From assembly GCA_002358965.1 (NCBI GenBank), contig DEPW01000010.1:1-14247 (forward strand): a stretch of DNA of 14,247 nt, read 5' to 3'. Shown piece by piece: positions 7,201-14,247 of this stretch. The notes under the pieces were generated by a model that was not told the DNA's origin, made no database searches, and was given only the letters and a program-made list of their open reading frames with translations. The position numbers and the translations under genes are program-made. Within the stretch, counting starts at the first letter, position 1, and each line of letters begins with the position of its first letter. The stretch is from Bacteroidales bacterium UBA3382 (GTDB taxonomy: Bacteria > Bacteroidota > Bacteroidia > Bacteroidales > UBA932).

Positions 7201-9228
7201 ATGAAAAAAATTCTATTACCTTTGATCGGCCTGCTTGCGATAGCGGCAGGCTGCCAGAATGAAAGATTTACCGACGGTCCTGCGGAGAACAATGCCGACG
7301 GTAATGTCACATTTACTGTTTCCGCACCCGGAAACATGGAAACGCGCGCCGTATACGGTGAAAGCAGCAACAGTGCACGCGGAGGCCTTACTAATGTGGA
7401 TTTCGCGTCGTACGACCTGCGCTACCAATTGGCGATATACAGGATAGACGGTGAAAGCGGAAGCGAGACCTACACTGAAGTGATCGCGCCACAGCCTATC
7501 ATCGTGGACAGCTACCAGCCTGTGACCTATTCGCTCAGGCTCACCCCTAACCGCGACTATCAGGTAGTGGTATGGGCAGACTTCGTCAACCAGGGCGGCG
7601 GAAACACCGACCTGCACTATGACACCGGCGATTTCAGGAACATCACCTGCCTCGACGGCATGGATGCACAGCTTAACGACGAAAGCCGCGACGCATACTT
7701 CATCACCCAGAAAATCCATGTAGGCAACAACGGAATCACACAGGATCTCATCCTCAAGCGTCCTTTTGCAAAACTCCGCATGGTCGCTACGGACTGGGCT
7801 TACGGCAATCTCGAGATGCCTGACAATTTCAAGATTACCTACTATGGCTGCAAACGCTTCACCAACATCGACCTGCTGACAGGCCTTTCGGAAAGCACAG
7901 ACCTCGATGAGGCTGCCACAGACGCCTACACCGGCACAATCAACAAGGCCGAGAAGGAATATGCCCTCAACTACGACGAGAGCGCGCACAACCGTACTGT
8001 CATTGTCGACTATCTGATGACCGATTTCGAGGAACAGACCCCTATCCACATCAAATACGAGGCATATGACGGAGCGACGCTCGTCAACTCCCATGACCTC
8101 AAGACGGACATTCCTATCCAGCGCAACTGGCTCACTACCATCCTCGGCAATATGTTCACGACATCTGCCGACTTCAAGATTTCCATCGATGAAAACTTCG
8201 AGAACGAATGGATCGTCGGAGAGGAATGGTGGCGCACAAGCGAGTTCGCACCGGTAGAGCCTGCTTACGACGAGGCGACGAACACCTATTACATCTACAC
8301 CAAGGAAGAGTTCATGTGGCTTCCTGACCACATCAATGAAATGCGTTCCGCTCACGGAAGTTTCACTCTGGAAATCATGAACGACATCGACATGAGCGGC
8401 GTCGAGTGGAAACCTATCTATCCTGAAGCAAGCTCGATGACATATACCGTCAACGGCAACGGACACACTTTGCGCAACTTCTCGATGAGCGGAAAATACG
8501 GAGCCATCTACGAATACAAGGTCACCATCTTTGGAACATCCATAGTGCTCGGAACATATGAAGCATATAGCGGAGTATGGGGCAAATTCGATGGCACGAT
8601 GAACGACCTCACCTTCGAAAACATCACGCTCAACGGCCTCGCCGACGACGAAGTACATTTCGACACCGACGGCAACCCGGTAGACCACAGCAACGAATTT
8701 GCATATTTTGCCGGATGCATAGGATACACTGGCGGAAACCAATGGAGCATGGACAGCAAGTTCAACAATGTACATGTGCGCCATCTCCACATCAAAGCTT
8801 CGGCTAATACCAGCCAGAATATCGGCGGCCTCGTAGGCTGGGTAGGTTCCGGCGGAGGCGGAGTAGGCAGCCGTTCAATATCATTCAACGGATGTACTGC
8901 CGAAGACATCTACCTGACAGGATACCAGGCCGGCGGACTTGTAGGCCAGATACTCGGCGACCGCGGTGCGCAGTTCATCGACTGCCATACCGACAATGTA
9001 TTCATCCGCTACAGTTATATTTCACAGTCATCCGGTTTGATAGGCAATATCGGCGATGGCGGACTTACGATTTCGTTCTATGCCGCAATCGAAATCGACA
9101 ACTGTTCGGTAGGCCATGTCGAGTACATACATGACGGAACCGGCGAACCGTATGATTACGAGCCGCAGCACGAATTTTACGGTCACAAGAACGATGGAGA
9201 CAAAGTCACCATTACACCTGAGGCTTAA
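7201..9228 (+). CDS. DUF6562 pilin-like lipoprotein with GLUG-type beta-helix (probable fimbrial adhesin)
   Basis: This 675-aa protein has a lipoprotein signal peptide with lipobox AAGC (Cys18). A short linker leads to METRAVYG with Arg49-Ala50, a place where type V pilins are typically cut by an Arg-specific protease. About residues 60-345 form a DUF6562-like domain (VVVWADFV at 122-129, LILKRPFAKLRM, IDENF at 329-333). About 355-660 are rich in Gly, Asn and Asp with GLUG-like repeats: GGLVG at 542-546 and 578-582, GLIG at 612-615, roughly 35 residues apart. That pattern suggests a right-handed beta-helix, typical of surface adhesins. It is last in the operon and is followed by a terminator. 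I infer a tip or surface adhesin; the ligand is unknown. Its size is too large for a simple polymerising pilin. Confidence 0.8.
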   Translation: MKKILLPLIGLLAIAAGCQNERFTDGPAENNADGNVTFTVSAPGNMETRAVYGESSNSARGGLTNVDFASYDLRYQLAIYRIDGESGSETYTEVIAPQPIIVDSYQPVTYSLRLTPNRDYQVVVWADFVNQGGGNTDLHYDTGDFRNITCLDGMDAQLNDESRDAYFITQKIHVGNNGITQDLILKRPFAKLRMVATDWAYGNLEMPDNFKITYYGCKRFTNIDLLTGLSESTDLDEAATDAYTGTINKAEKEYALNYDESAHNRTVIVDYLMTDFEEQTPIHIKYEAYDGATLVNSHDLKTDIPIQRNWLTTILGNMFTTSADFKISIDENFENEWIVGEEWWRTSEFAPVEPAYDEATNTYYIYTKEEFMWLPDHINEMRSAHGSFTLEIMNDIDMSGVEWKPIYPEASSMTYTVNGNGHTLRNFSMSGKYGAIYEYKVTIFGTSIVLGTYEAYSGVWGKFDGTMNDLTFENITLNGLADDEVHFDTDGNPVDHSNEFAYFAGCIGYTGGNQWSMDSKFNNVHVRHLHIKASANTSQNIGGLVGWVGSGGGGVGSRSISFNGCTAEDIYLTGYQAGGLVGQILGDRGAQFIDCHTDNVFIRYSYISQSSGLIGNIGDGGLTISFYAAIEIDNCSVGHVEYIHDGTGEPYDYEPQHEFYGHKNDGDKVTITPEA

Positions 9229-9260
9229 ATAACCCCATTCAATAACAAAACCCCATTTCC

Positions 9261-9297
9261 AAGACGGCCGGAGATTCGTTCGGCCGTCTTTCTTTTT
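9261..9297 (+). terminator. Intrinsic terminator of the fimbrial operon
   Basis: AAGACGGCCG (9261-9270) and CGGCCGTCTT (9281-9290) form a perfect 10-bp GC-rich stem with a 10-nt loop. It is followed by a T-rich run (9289-9297, one C interruption). It begins 32 bp after the adhesin stop codon. The A-rich left flank is short, so strong bidirectional action is less likely. Confidence 0.88.
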
Positions 9298-9324
9298 CCC
9301 GGACGGCGATTGGGCGACAGACAT

Positions 9325-9382
9325 CATGAATTAACCGCCGCACCATGAATGATATCACGATGCGGCGGTGTATTTAATTATG
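9325..9382. terminator. GC-rich hairpin, possible terminator for PFOR or insulating stem
   Basis: ACCGCCGCA (9334-9342) and TGCGGCGGT (9361-9369) pair over 9 bp. The arms can extend with AATTAA 9329-9334 / TTAATT 9374-9379 and CAT 9325-9327 / ATG 9380-9382 after small bulges. The 18-nt loop contains the self-complementary TGATATCA (9353-9358 with flanks). Neither side has a convincing T-run, so termination is uncertain. It lies between the convergent fimbrial operon and PFOR gene. Confidence 0.5.
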
Positions 9383-9405
9383 GCTTACAAAATTCGCTAC
9401 AAAGA

Positions 9406-9446
9406 TAGCCACGCAGGCAAAAGCCCGCAATCGCAACAAATGGCTA
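9406..9446 (-). terminator. Weak hairpin downstream of PFOR
   Basis: TAGCCA (9406-9411) and TGGCTA (9441-9446) are complementary and enclose a second stem, GCAGGC (9413-9418) with GCCCGC (9423-9428; one wobble when read as RNA on the minus strand) around an AAAA loop. It lies about 40 bp past the PFOR stop codon. No T-run follows on the minus strand, so it may be a 3' UTR structure rather than a terminator. The rest of 9298-9485 holds nothing I recognise. Confidence 0.35.
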
Positions 9447-9485
9447 ATTTCTCAACTGAAAGCCGGAAGCCATAACAACATATTA

Positions 9486-12400
9486 CTATTTTGCAAGCCT
9501 CTTGTATGACTCGAGCCTTATCCGGGCATATTCTTCCGTCTTTGCGAAGAGCTCCTCGGCCTCTGCCGGGAAGGCTTTCATAAGGGAAGCATAACGGACC
9601 TCTCCCTTTATGAACGACTGGAATTTGTCCCAGTCAGGCTCTTTGCTGTCGAGAGTGAAAGGATTCCTCCCTTGGGCGGACAACTCAGGATTGTACCTCC
9701 AGAGATGCCAATAGCCACATTCCACGGCCGCCTTTTCTTCCGCCTGGCTCTTACCCATGCCGGCTTTGAGGCCGTGATTGATACAAGGAGCGTAGGCAAT
9801 GATCAATGAAGGGCCGTCATAAGCCTCTGCCTCTTTCAGTACGGAGAGGAACTGGGCCTGGTTGGCGCCCATCGCCACCTGTGCGACATATACATAGCCG
9901 TAACTCATGGCCATCATTCCCAGGTCCTTCTTCCTGACGCGTTTCCCGGCAGAAGCGAACTTGGCTACCGCACCGGCAGGAGTGGACTTGGAAGACTGCC
10001 CTCCGGTATTGGAGTACACCTCGGTATCGAGCACGAGCACATTCACATTTTCACCTGAAGCGAGCACATGGTCGAGTCCGCCATAACCTATGTCGTATGC
10101 CCAGCCGTCACCGCCGATGATCCACTGCGAGCGTGCAGGGATGAAGTGCTCGTATTCCAGAATCCTGCGGCAGGTATCGCACCCGCACTGTTTCATCATC
10201 GGAACGAGCCTGTCGGCAACGGAGCGCGTCACCTTGCGATCGTCCTTATGCTCGAGCCACTCGGCAAACAAAGCCTTCATCTCGGCAGAGCAACAATCGC
10301 ATGCAAGGCCTTCCTTCATCAGCCTTGCGAGATAATTGCGCACGCAATCGGAACCTATCTTCATTCCCAGACCGAATTCGGCATTGTCCTCGAACAGCGA
10401 GTTGGCCCATGCCGGACCGTGTCCCGCCGCATTGGTGCAATATGGAGAAGACGGGAAAGAAGCACTGTATATCGAAGAGCAGCCGGTAGCGTTGGCGACC
10501 ATCATGCTCTCGCCGAACAACTGTGAAATAGCCTTCACATAAGGGGTTTCCCCGCAGCCTGCGCACGCTCCGGAAAATTCGAACAGAGGCTGTGCGAATT
10601 GCGAAGCCTTTACATTCTGCTCCTTAGGAAGGATATTGTCCTTGTACCCTACCGTACTGTGCATATAGTCAAATGATTTCTGCTCGCCTGCCTGGGTCTC
10701 GAACGAAGACATGACAAGAGCCTTGTCTTTTGCCGGACACACATCGGCACAGTTGCCGCATCCCGTACAATCCATAGGGGAAACCTGCATTGTGAAGAAA
10801 TAATCTTTCAACTGGGCCTTTCCTGCCGCCCTCTTGACCGACTGAGGGGCCTTCGAAGCCTCTTCGGATGTCATTATGAACGGACGGATGGCCGCATGAG
10901 GGCACACATAAGAACACATGTTGCACTGGATACAGTTGTCCGGAATCCATGAAGGCACCTTGACGGCCACTCCCCTCTTTTCGTATGCGGCAGTACCGCT
11001 CGGAATGGTACCGTCGATACCGTCGCCGGCAAATGCGCTTACAGGAATCCTGTTGCCCTCCTGGGCGTTGCAGATATCTGCTATGTTCTTGACGAAATCG
11101 GGAGCGAGCCTGTCCTGATTAGGATTCACGAATTTGTCCGAAACGAGTTCTTTCCATGACTGAGGGATATCCACCTTCACATATTCGCCGCCCCTGTCGA
11201 CTGCCGCGTAATTCATTTTTACGACCTGCTCGCCCTTCTTGCCATAGCTCTTGTCGATGGCCTGCTTCATGTATTTGACGGCATCCTCATAAGGGATTAT
11301 GCCTGTAATCTTGAAAAATGCGGACTGGAGGATGGTATTCGTCCTTCCGCCAAGACCGATTTCGGAAGCGATACGGGTAGCGTTGATGATATAAAGCGTG
11401 ATGTCCTTCTTTGCTATCACCGCCTTGACATTGTCCGGAATCCGCTTGAGGGTCTCTTCGATATCCCACAGACTGTTCAGCAGGAAGGTGCCGCCCTGTT
11501 TGATACCGTTGAGCACATCGTATTTTTTCAGATACGAAGGCACATGGCAGGCCACGAAATCCGGAGTCGAAACCAGATACGGAGCCTTGATCGGGGAGTC
11601 CCCGAAACGGAGATGCGAGCAGGTATAACCGCCCGACTTCTTCGAATCGTAATCGAAATAGCCCTGGCAGAATTTCGAGGTATGGTCGCCGATGATCTTG
11701 ATCGTGTTCTTGTTGGCGCCAACCGTACCGTCCGAACCGAGACCGTAGAACTTGCATTCGGTCGTACCGGCCTTGACAATGCTGATTTCCTCTTTGAGCG
11801 GAAGCGATTTGAATGTCACATCGTCGATTATGCCTACGGTAAAGCCGTTTTTCGGTTCAGGCATTTCGAGATTGTCGTATACCGCCACGATCTGTGCCGG
11901 ACTCGTATCTTTCGACGAAAGCCCGTAACGGCCGCCGACAATCAGAGGAGCATCGGTCTTGCCTTCAAACAATGCTTTGATATCCATGTACAAAGGCTCT
12001 CCGATAGCGCCCGGCTCTTTTGAACGGTCGAGGACGGCTATCCTCTTCACGGACTTAGGAAGTACCTTGAGGAAATATTTTTCCGAGAACGGACGGTAAA
12101 GCCTTACCGTCACGAGACCGTATTTCTTGCCGGAAGCATTGAGATAGTCTATCGTCCCTTTTACGGTTTCGCATACGGATCCCATGGCAATGATGATATT
12201 CTCGGCCGCGGCGTCTCCATAATATTCGAACGGCCTGTACTCGCGTCCGGTAACCTCCCCTATCTCACCCATATAACGGGCGACTATATCGGCAAGCGCG
12301 TCATAATATCCGTTCGAAGCCTCGCATGCCTGGAAATATACATCCGGGTTCTGCGCCGTACCCCTGATGACAGGAGCGTCCGGATTGAGAGCCCTTGCGC

Positions 12401-13016
12401 GGAATGCGGCAAGAGCTTTGTCCGAAATCATCGAACGAAGCGCATCTTCGTCTATAAGCTCTATCTTCTGTATCTCATGCGAAGTGCGGAAGCCGTCGAA
12501 GAAATGGACGAACGGGACGCGCGATTTGATCGTGGAAAGATGGGCCACCGCCGCCATGTCAAGCGCTTCCTGCACACCGCAGGATGCAAGCATGGCGAAA
12601 CCTGTCTGGCGCACCGCCATGACATCCTGATGGTCTCCGAATATCGAAAGCGCCTGTTTGGCAAGGCTTCGCGCGGACACATGGAAGACACACGGCAACA
12701 GCTCTCCGGCTATCTTGTACATATTCGGTATCATCAGCAGCAGACCCTGCGATGCGGTAAAGGTAGTAGTCAGGGTGCCTGCCTGCAACGAACCGTGGAC
12801 GGCACCCGCCGCACCGGCCTCGCTTTGCATTTCGGTCACCTTGACGACTTGGCCGAAAAGATTTTTCTTTCCTGCGGCCGCCCACTCGTCGACATATTCG
12901 GCCATCGTCGAAGAAGGCGTGATAGGATAGATCGCCGCATGTTCGCTAAACAGGTATGCAATATGCGCGGCGGCATAGTTGCCGTCGCAAGTAATGAATT
13001 TTTTCTCTTTTGCCAT
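9486..13016 (-). CDS. nifJ: Pyruvate:ferredoxin (flavodoxin) oxidoreductase, single-chain
   Basis: PFOR oxidatively decarboxylates pyruvate with CoA to acetyl-CoA and CO2, reducing ferredoxin or flavodoxin; it is central to anaerobic energy metabolism in the cytoplasm. At 1176 aa it has the usual single-chain length. The N-terminal domain begins with KKFITCDGNYAAAHIAY and includes YPITPSSTMAEYVDEW. Two [4Fe-4S] motifs follow: Cys695, 698, 701, 705 (CIQCNMCSYVC) and Cys750, 753, 756, 760 (CTGCGNCADVC). Cys818 and Cys821 (CAGCGE) belong to the cluster near the thiamine site. The TPP-binding region holds GDGWAYDIGYGGLDH and YSNTGGQSSKSTPAG. All domains look intact. It starts 42 bp after the fabD stop on the same strand, with no terminator between, so read-through from fabD is likely. 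The symbol nifJ (also por) is by family. Confidence 0.97.
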   Translation of the reverse strand: MAKEKKFITCDGNYAAAHIAYLFSEHAAIYPITPSSTMAEYVDEWAAAGKKNLFGQVVKVTEMQSEAGAAGAVHGSLQAGTLTTTFTASQGLLLMIPNMYKIAGELLPCVFHVSARSLAKQALSIFGDHQDVMAVRQTGFAMLASCGVQEALDMAAVAHLSTIKSRVPFVHFFDGFRTSHEIQKIELIDEDALRSMISDKALAAFRARALNPDAPVIRGTAQNPDVYFQACEASNGYYDALADIVARYMGEIGEVTGREYRPFEYYGDAAAENIIIAMGSVCETVKGTIDYLNASGKKYGLVTVRLYRPFSEKYFLKVLPKSVKRIAVLDRSKEPGAIGEPLYMDIKALFEGKTDAPLIVGGRYGLSSKDTSPAQIVAVYDNLEMPEPKNGFTVGIIDDVTFKSLPLKEEISIVKAGTTECKFYGLGSDGTVGANKNTIKIIGDHTSKFCQGYFDYDSKKSGGYTCSHLRFGDSPIKAPYLVSTPDFVACHVPSYLKKYDVLNGIKQGGTFLLNSLWDIEETLKRIPDNVKAVIAKKDITLYIINATRIASEIGLGGRTNTILQSAFFKITGIIPYEDAVKYMKQAIDKSYGKKGEQVVKMNYAAVDRGGEYVKVDIPQSWKELVSDKFVNPNQDRLAPDFVKNIADICNAQEGNRIPVSAFAGDGIDGTIPSGTAAYEKRGVAVKVPSWIPDNCIQCNMCSYVCPHAAIRPFIMTSEEASKAPQSVKRAAGKAQLKDYFFTMQVSPMDCTGCGNCADVCPAKDKALVMSSFETQAGEQKSFDYMHSTVGYKDNILPKEQNVKASQFAQPLFEFSGACAGCGETPYVKAISQLFGESMMVANATGCSSIYSASFPSSPYCTNAAGHGPAWANSLFEDNAEFGLGMKIGSDCVRNYLARLMKEGLACDCCSAEMKALFAEWLEHKDDRKVTRSVADRLVPMMKQCGCDTCRRILEYEHFIPARSQWIIGGDGWAYDIGYGGLDHVLASGENVNVLVLDTEVYSNTGGQSSKSTPAGAVAKFASAGKRVRKKDLGMMAMSYGYVYVAQVAMGANQAQFLSVLKEAEAYDGPSLIIAYAPCINHGLKAGMGKSQAEEKAAVECGYWHLWRYNPELSAQGRNPFTLDSKEPDWDKFQSFIKGEVRYASLMKAFPAEAEELFAKTEEYARIRLESYKRLAK

Positions 13017-13058
13017 AACTAAAATCTGATTCGGTATAATTAGAGTTTTCGTTGAATT

Positions 13059-13967
13059 TTAAGCTATCGATATTGCGTCGACTCCTGGAATGATCTTCTT
13101 TGCCAGCCCCTGGAGGACCGTGCCCGGACCGAGTTCGATGAATTGGTCCGCTCCGTCAGCAGCCATGTTCTTGACCGTCTGCGTCCACCTTACAGGAGAA
13201 GTGAGCTGCGACAGGAGGTTTGCCTTTATCGCTGCCGGATCCGTATTCGGAAGAGCGTTGACATTTTGATACACAGGGCATACGGGTTTCGCAAACACTG
13301 TCTTCTCTATGGCCTCGGCCAACTCGGCTCTTGCCGGTTCCATCAAAGGCGAATGGAAAGCTCCGCCGACAGCCAGCACCACTGCCCTTTTCGCACCGGC
13401 CGCTTTCAATTTGTCGCAAGCCCTTTTGACGGCCTCGACATCGCCGGAAATCACGACCTGTCCGTCGCAATTGTAATTTGCAGGGACTACTATGCCGTCG
13501 GTTTCCTCACGGCATACTTCCTCTATCTTGGCACTGTCGAGAGCAAGGATCGCCGCCATCGTGGAAGGTTTCAGCTCACATGCTTTCTGCATAGCCGACG
13601 CACGGATTGCGACCAATCTCAGACCGTCTTCAAACGAAAGCGCACCTGCCGCCGTCAAAGCCGAAAACTCTCCCAGAGAATGCCCGGCAACCATATCGGG
13701 ATTAAAACCGCCTTCGTAACCGCCGATTACATCGCCGTCTTTAAGGCAACTTGCCAAAAGTACGGAATGCACGAAGATGGCCGGTTGGGTGACTTTTGTG
13801 GCTTTAAGGTCTTCAGCCGAACCATTGAACATGACATCGGTGATATTGAAGCCCAGGATTTCATTTGCACGTTCGAACAATTTCTTAGCCTTGGCGTTGC
13901 TGTCGTAAAGGGTCTTGCCCATTCCCGTAAACTGTGAGCCCTGGCCTGGAAAAACATACGCTTTCAT
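13059..13967 (-). CDS. fabD: Malonyl-CoA:ACP transacylase
   Basis: FabD moves the malonyl group from malonyl-CoA to acyl carrier protein, the entry step for chain-extender units in type II fatty-acid synthesis, in the cytoplasm. The 302-aa protein is of normal length. Motifs are complete: FPGQGSQ (residues 6-12, with Gln11), GHSLGEFSA (95-103, nucleophile Ser97), IRA (Arg122), GGAFHSPLM (201-209, catalytic His205) and PVYQNVNA (231-238). The C-terminal block FIELGPGTVLQGLAKK is also typical. The start at 13967 is followed directly by the family N-terminus MKAYVFPGQGSQ. No other fab gene lies in view; the downstream partner is PFOR, which makes acetyl-CoA. A minus-strand -7 element sits about 45 bp upstream of the ATG. 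Confidence 0.97.
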   Translation of the reverse strand: MKAYVFPGQGSQFTGMGKTLYDSNAKAKKLFERANEILGFNITDVMFNGSAEDLKATKVTQPAIFVHSVLLASCLKDGDVIGGYEGGFNPDMVAGHSLGEFSALTAAGALSFEDGLRLVAIRASAMQKACELKPSTMAAILALDSAKIEEVCREETDGIVVPANYNCDGQVVISGDVEAVKRACDKLKAAGAKRAVVLAVGGAFHSPLMEPARAELAEAIEKTVFAKPVCPVYQNVNALPNTDPAAIKANLLSQLTSPVRWTQTVKNMAADGADQFIELGPGTVLQGLAKKIIPGVDAISIA

Positions 13968-14010
13968 ATATCAATTCTTGTTAAAATTAAGTCTTTTGCA
14001 AATTCAGCTG

Positions 14011-14018
14011 CAAAGATA
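14011..14018 (-). promoter_or_regulatory. Candidate -7 promoter element for fabD-PFOR
   Basis: On the minus strand this reads TATCTTTG, an exact match to TAnnTTTG, 43 bp upstream of the fabD ATG. Transcription would start near 14005, giving a leader of about 38 nt. No TTTG -33 box is seen at the expected distance. It is divergent from the tRNA promoter candidate 22 bp away. Confidence 0.5.
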
Positions 14019-14040
14019 ATACTATTTTATCTTTATTTGC

Positions 14041-14048
14041 TATATTTG
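14041..14048 (+). promoter_or_regulatory. Candidate -7 promoter element for tRNA-Arg
   Basis: TATATTTG matches TAnnTTTG and lies 12 bp before the mature 5' end of the tRNA. The primary transcript would carry only a few leader nucleotides. The upstream 20 bp are AT-rich without a clear TTTG -33 box. Confidence 0.55.
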
Positions 14049-14060
14049 CACTCCCAAACT

Positions 14061-14132
14061 GCCTCCGTAGTTTAATGGATAGAATTTCGGATTCCGGTTC
14101 CGACGGTTGCGGTTCGATTCCGCACGGGAGTA
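14061..14132 (+). tRNA. tRNA-Arg (anticodon CCG)
   Basis: A 72-nt cloverleaf can be drawn. The D-arm lies in TTTAATGGATAGAAT, with the usual GG of the D-loop. The anticodon stem is TCGGA/TCCGA with loop TTCCGGT, giving anticodon CCG, which reads Arg codon CGG. The variable region is 4 nt, and the T-stem TGCGG/CCGCA encloses TTCGATT. The discriminator base is A at 14132, and the next bases are CCT, so a full CCA tail is not encoded. The acceptor stem GCCTCCG/CGGGAGT is weak: position 3-70 is a C-A mismatch, and 1-72 and 4-69 are G-T pairs. Decoding looks normal, but this end is unusual. A strong terminator follows. Confidence 0.88.
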
Positions 14133-14139
14133 CCTGATG

Positions 14140-14183
14140 AGGATGACCCTTAAAGTCCTGGACTTTAAGGGTCATCCTTTTTG
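14140..14183 (+). terminator. Strong intrinsic terminator after tRNA-Arg
   Basis: A perfect 19-bp inverted repeat (14140-14158 with 14160-14178) has a single T at its centre; in RNA it would form a stem of about 17 bp with a small loop. It is followed by TTTTTG (14178-14183) and more T. It starts 8 nt after the tRNA's last base, so it ends the tRNA transcript. Confidence 0.92.
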
Positions 14184-14247
14184 TTTGGATTACGCCGGAT
14201 GGGGTATAATTGGTAATGTGGACAAAAACAGCATCAACGGAAAATCC

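Noticed and set aside
7216..8790. 524-codon minus-strand open frame opposite the DUF6562 adhesin gene
   Set aside because: It lies wholly antisense to a gene with a signal peptide, family motifs and operon context. Its Val/Arg/Asp-rich, motif-free translation mirrors the codon bias of the real strand.
9400..9407. Minus-strand TATCTTTG resembling a -7 element downstream of PFOR
   Set aside because: No gene follows on that strand; it would only give antisense RNA into the fimbrial operon's end. An 8-bp degenerate motif is expected by chance in AT-rich gaps.
14216..14247. ATG at 14216 followed by an open frame to the window edge (MWTKTASTEN)
   Set aside because: Ten codons are too few to judge. 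No Shine-Dalgarno or exact promoter match was seen, and no family is recognisable.

Overview
The window looks like chromosomal DNA of a Bacteroidota, most likely an anaerobic member of the Bacteroidales. Three things point there: several gene starts are preceded by the Bacteroidota -7 element TAnnTTTG, most starts lack a Shine-Dalgarno sequence, and there is a Bacteroidales-type fimbrial cluster (DUF3575 protein, FimB/Mfa2-like lipoprotein, DUF6562 adhesin). Arginine is often coded by AGG/AGA. The genus cannot be fixed from this sequence; a Rikenellaceae or RC9-type relative is only a guess.

Layout. (1) At 151-2948, + strand: asnS, udk and a TonB-like protein, tightly packed behind one -7 element. 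(2) At 2935-4419, - strand: a short CstA-type carrier whose 3' end overlaps the TonB-like gene by 14 bp. (3) At 4450-4805: an intergenic region holding divergent promoter candidates and a large nested imperfect palindrome (4564-4784, about 220 bp). (4) At 4806-9228, + strand: a three-gene surface/fimbrial operon (OmpA-like/DUF3575 outer-membrane protein, FimB/Mfa2-like lipoprotein, pilin-like lipoprotein with a GLUG-type beta-helix), closed by a clean intrinsic terminator. (5) At 9486-13967, - strand: fabD followed 42 bp later by a full-length pyruvate:ferredoxin oxidoreductase. (6) At 14011-14182: a divergent promoter pair, then tRNA-Arg(CCG) with a near-perfect 19-bp terminator hairpin.

How the parts relate. 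Regions 1, 5 and 6 are housekeeping: translation (asnS, tRNA-Arg), pyrimidine salvage (udk), and pyruvate to acetyl-CoA plus fatty-acid initiation (PFOR, FabD). CstA relatives are carbon-starvation carriers linked to pyruvate or peptide uptake. Region 4 is the accessory part: a self-contained operon that probably displays an adhesin through the type V pilus-like lipoprotein route.

The strongest unexplained signal is the nested palindrome directly upstream of the fimbrial operon. It ends 21 bp before the first start codon, and at least seven complementary blocks lie in the right nested order around one centre near 4678. It may be a mobile palindromic repeat (MITE/REP-like), a structured 5' leader of the fimbrial mRNA, or both. 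No CRISPR array, transposase, phage gene or rRNA was seen.
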